Assembly: GCA_905235575.1 (NCBI GenBank) | Contig: CAJOLZ010000008.1 | Span: 38,816-102,815 of the forward strand | DNA length: 64,000 bases | Source of the DNA: an uncultured Bacteroidaceae bacterium | Lineage (GTDB): Bacteria > Bacteroidota > Bacteroidia > Bacteroidales > Bacteroidaceae | Reading direction: 5' to 3' | Shown: piece by piece, positions 62,974 to 64,000 of the stretch | How the letters are laid out: each line of letters starts with the position of its first letter | How positions within the stretch are numbered: position 1 is the first letter of the stretch | Translations under genes and position numbers: made by a program | Notes under the pieces: generated by a model | Told to the model about the DNA's origin: nothing | Databases searched by the model: none | Seen by the model: the letters and a program-made list of their open reading frames with translations, nothing else

Positions 62974-64000
62974 ATGAGAAGAACGTCATTAAAAAAGATT
63001 CTTGCAGCACTCATCCTGCTGTTCTCACCAACCATGCTGGCACAGGAGGCCTATGCCGTGTACACGGAGAATAACACGACACTCACCTTCTATTGCGACA
63101 ACAAGCTCAGCACACGCCCTGGCACGAAATACGACTTGAATAGCGGTGAGAACTGGCCCGGTTGGTATACAGACGGCAAATCTGCAGATGTAACCACGGT
63201 TGTTTTCGATTCCTCGTTCAAGGACGCCCGTCCCACTTCAACCTGTCTCTGGTTTACAAGCATGGAAAATCTCACCTCAATTCAAGGCATGAAGGAATAT
63301 CTCAACACAAGCGAGGTGACGAACATGAGATATATGTTCCATAACTGCCCCTACCTGACGAGCATCGATCTGAGCAGCTTCAATACCGCCAAGGTGACGG
63401 ACATGTACGCCATGTTCGGTTATTGCTCCAGTCTGAAGAGCCTCGACGTGAGCGGCTTCAATACCGCCAACGTGACGTACATGGGTTGGATGTTCAGAGG
63501 CTGCAGCGCCCTTACAACCATCTATTGCAACGACAACTGGGACAAGACAGGACTTAAATCGACCGACATGTTCTATGGTTGCACAAGTCTGAAGGGCGGT
63601 AACGGCACGGTGTTTAATTCGTCGAACGTCACAGCCACTTATGCTCACCTCGACGGTGGAACAAGTAACCCGGGCTACTTCACGTTCCCTCTCTCAGCCT
63701 ACGCCGCACTCGACGGGACGACGCTCACCTTCTACTACGACACGCAGCGCGGCACGCGCTCTGGCACGATATTTAATGTCATTCCCTTGGAGTACGGGGA
63801 TGAGCCAAAGTGGTCAGGCAGATCGGATATCCACATTGTCGACTTCGACCCCTCGTTTGCTGATTACCAGGGTCTGGAAAGGACAGGTCTCTTCTTCCGC
63901 GACTTGGACGAACTCACCACCATCAACCATCTGGAGTACATGAACACCATGAAAGTCACAGACATGTCCAACATGTTCGACGGTTGCAGTGCTTTGCAGA
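62974..64000 (+). CDS. BspA-like leucine-rich repeat surface protein (DUF285), N-terminal part
   Basis: Runs off the window end; 342 codons visible. Signal peptide (LAALILLFSPTMLA/QE), then repeats of the DUF285 type: NTSEVTNMRYMFHNCPYLTS, LSSFNTAKVTDMYAMFGYCS, VSGFNTANVTYMGWMFRGCS. A second copy of the opening unit (YAALDGTTLTFYYDTQRGTR) begins near residue 245, mirroring YAVYTENNTTLTFYCDNKLS near residue 27, so the whole block is internally duplicated. Such proteins bind host matrix or other bacteria. A C-terminal sorting tail would lie outside the window. Confidence 0.92.
   Translation, partial: MRRTSLKKILAALILLFSPTMLAQEAYAVYTENNTTLTFYCDNKLSTRPGTKYDLNSGENWPGWYTDGKSADVTTVVFDSSFKDARPTSTCLWFTSMENLTSIQGMKEYLNTSEVTNMRYMFHNCPYLTSIDLSSFNTAKVTDMYAMFGYCSSLKSLDVSGFNTANVTYMGWMFRGCSALTTIYCNDNWDKTGLKSTDMFYGCTSLKGGNGTVFNSSNVTATYAHLDGGTSNPGYFTFPLSAYAALDGTTLTFYYDTQRGTRSGTIFNVIPLEYGDEPKWSGRSDIHIVDFDPSFADYQGLERTGLFFRDLDELTTINHLEYMNTMKVTDMSNMFDGCSALQ

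Overview
The window is a stretch of chromosome from a member of the Bacteroidota, order Bacteroidales, most likely Prevotellaceae. This rests on a SusC-type TonB receptor paired with a fasciclin-domain lipoprotein, a fused lpxC-fabZ gene, an N-succinylornithine-type argF, BspA-like leucine-rich surface protein, C-terminal tails of the form YDLxGRR..GIYI, and promoters of the Bacteroides type (TAnnTTTG with a TTG about 20 bases upstream) in front of most transcription units. No rRNA, integrase, transposase or CRISPR array was found.

Layout. 1-4954 (minus): fasciclin lipoprotein followed by a SusC-like receptor that runs off the window start. 5856-16696 (minus): a long housekeeping run purM, esterase, prfA, pyrF, lpxD, lpxC/fabZ, lpxA, a small acidic protein, miaA and a Pif1-like helicase, closed by a terminator; it joins purine, pyrimidine, translation and lipid A functions. 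16863-26756: assorted single genes (LuxR-type regulator, PAP2 phosphatase, YbjQ, WYL-like regulator, GH78 rhamnosidase, CE1-like esterase, J-domain protein, a 55-residue ribbon-helix-helix protein, SPFH protein, hemolysin III family). 27030-31643 (plus): a cobalamin riboswitch leading a three-gene B12 uptake operon. 32000-32315: tRNA-Pro and tRNA-Phe. 32541-43629 (plus): argR, acetyltransferase, argG, argC, argD, cupin regulator, acyl-CoA synthetase, proC, proB, proA, a truncated TldD-like gene and argF', which together make most of the arginine and proline pathways. 43660-49681: a surface protein broken at a run of seven G, a 56-residue protein, a beta-helix protein and a GH27 alpha-galactosidase. 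49768-62363 (minus): ilvC, ilvN, ilvB and ilvD for branched-chain amino acids plus an acyl-ACP thioesterase, interrupted by a DUF3160-capA pair and a histidine phosphatase. 62974-end: BspA-like surface protein.

The most striking feature is not a gene. Eleven intergenic gaps carry short arrays of a 22-bp unit built on a 14-bp near-palindrome (CGCACC-RY-GGTGCG). Nearly all lie 30-230 bp beyond the 3' end of a transcription unit, and several are joined to fragments of a ~203-bp element with terminal inverted repeats (TTTAACCCGAATCGG) found nearly complete at 5.24 and 31.66 kb. Four arrays sit exactly at the joints where a cluster that I recall as contiguous in Bacteroides (ilvD-ilvB-ilvN-thioesterase-ilvC) is interrupted. 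I do not recognise this element family from a named description.
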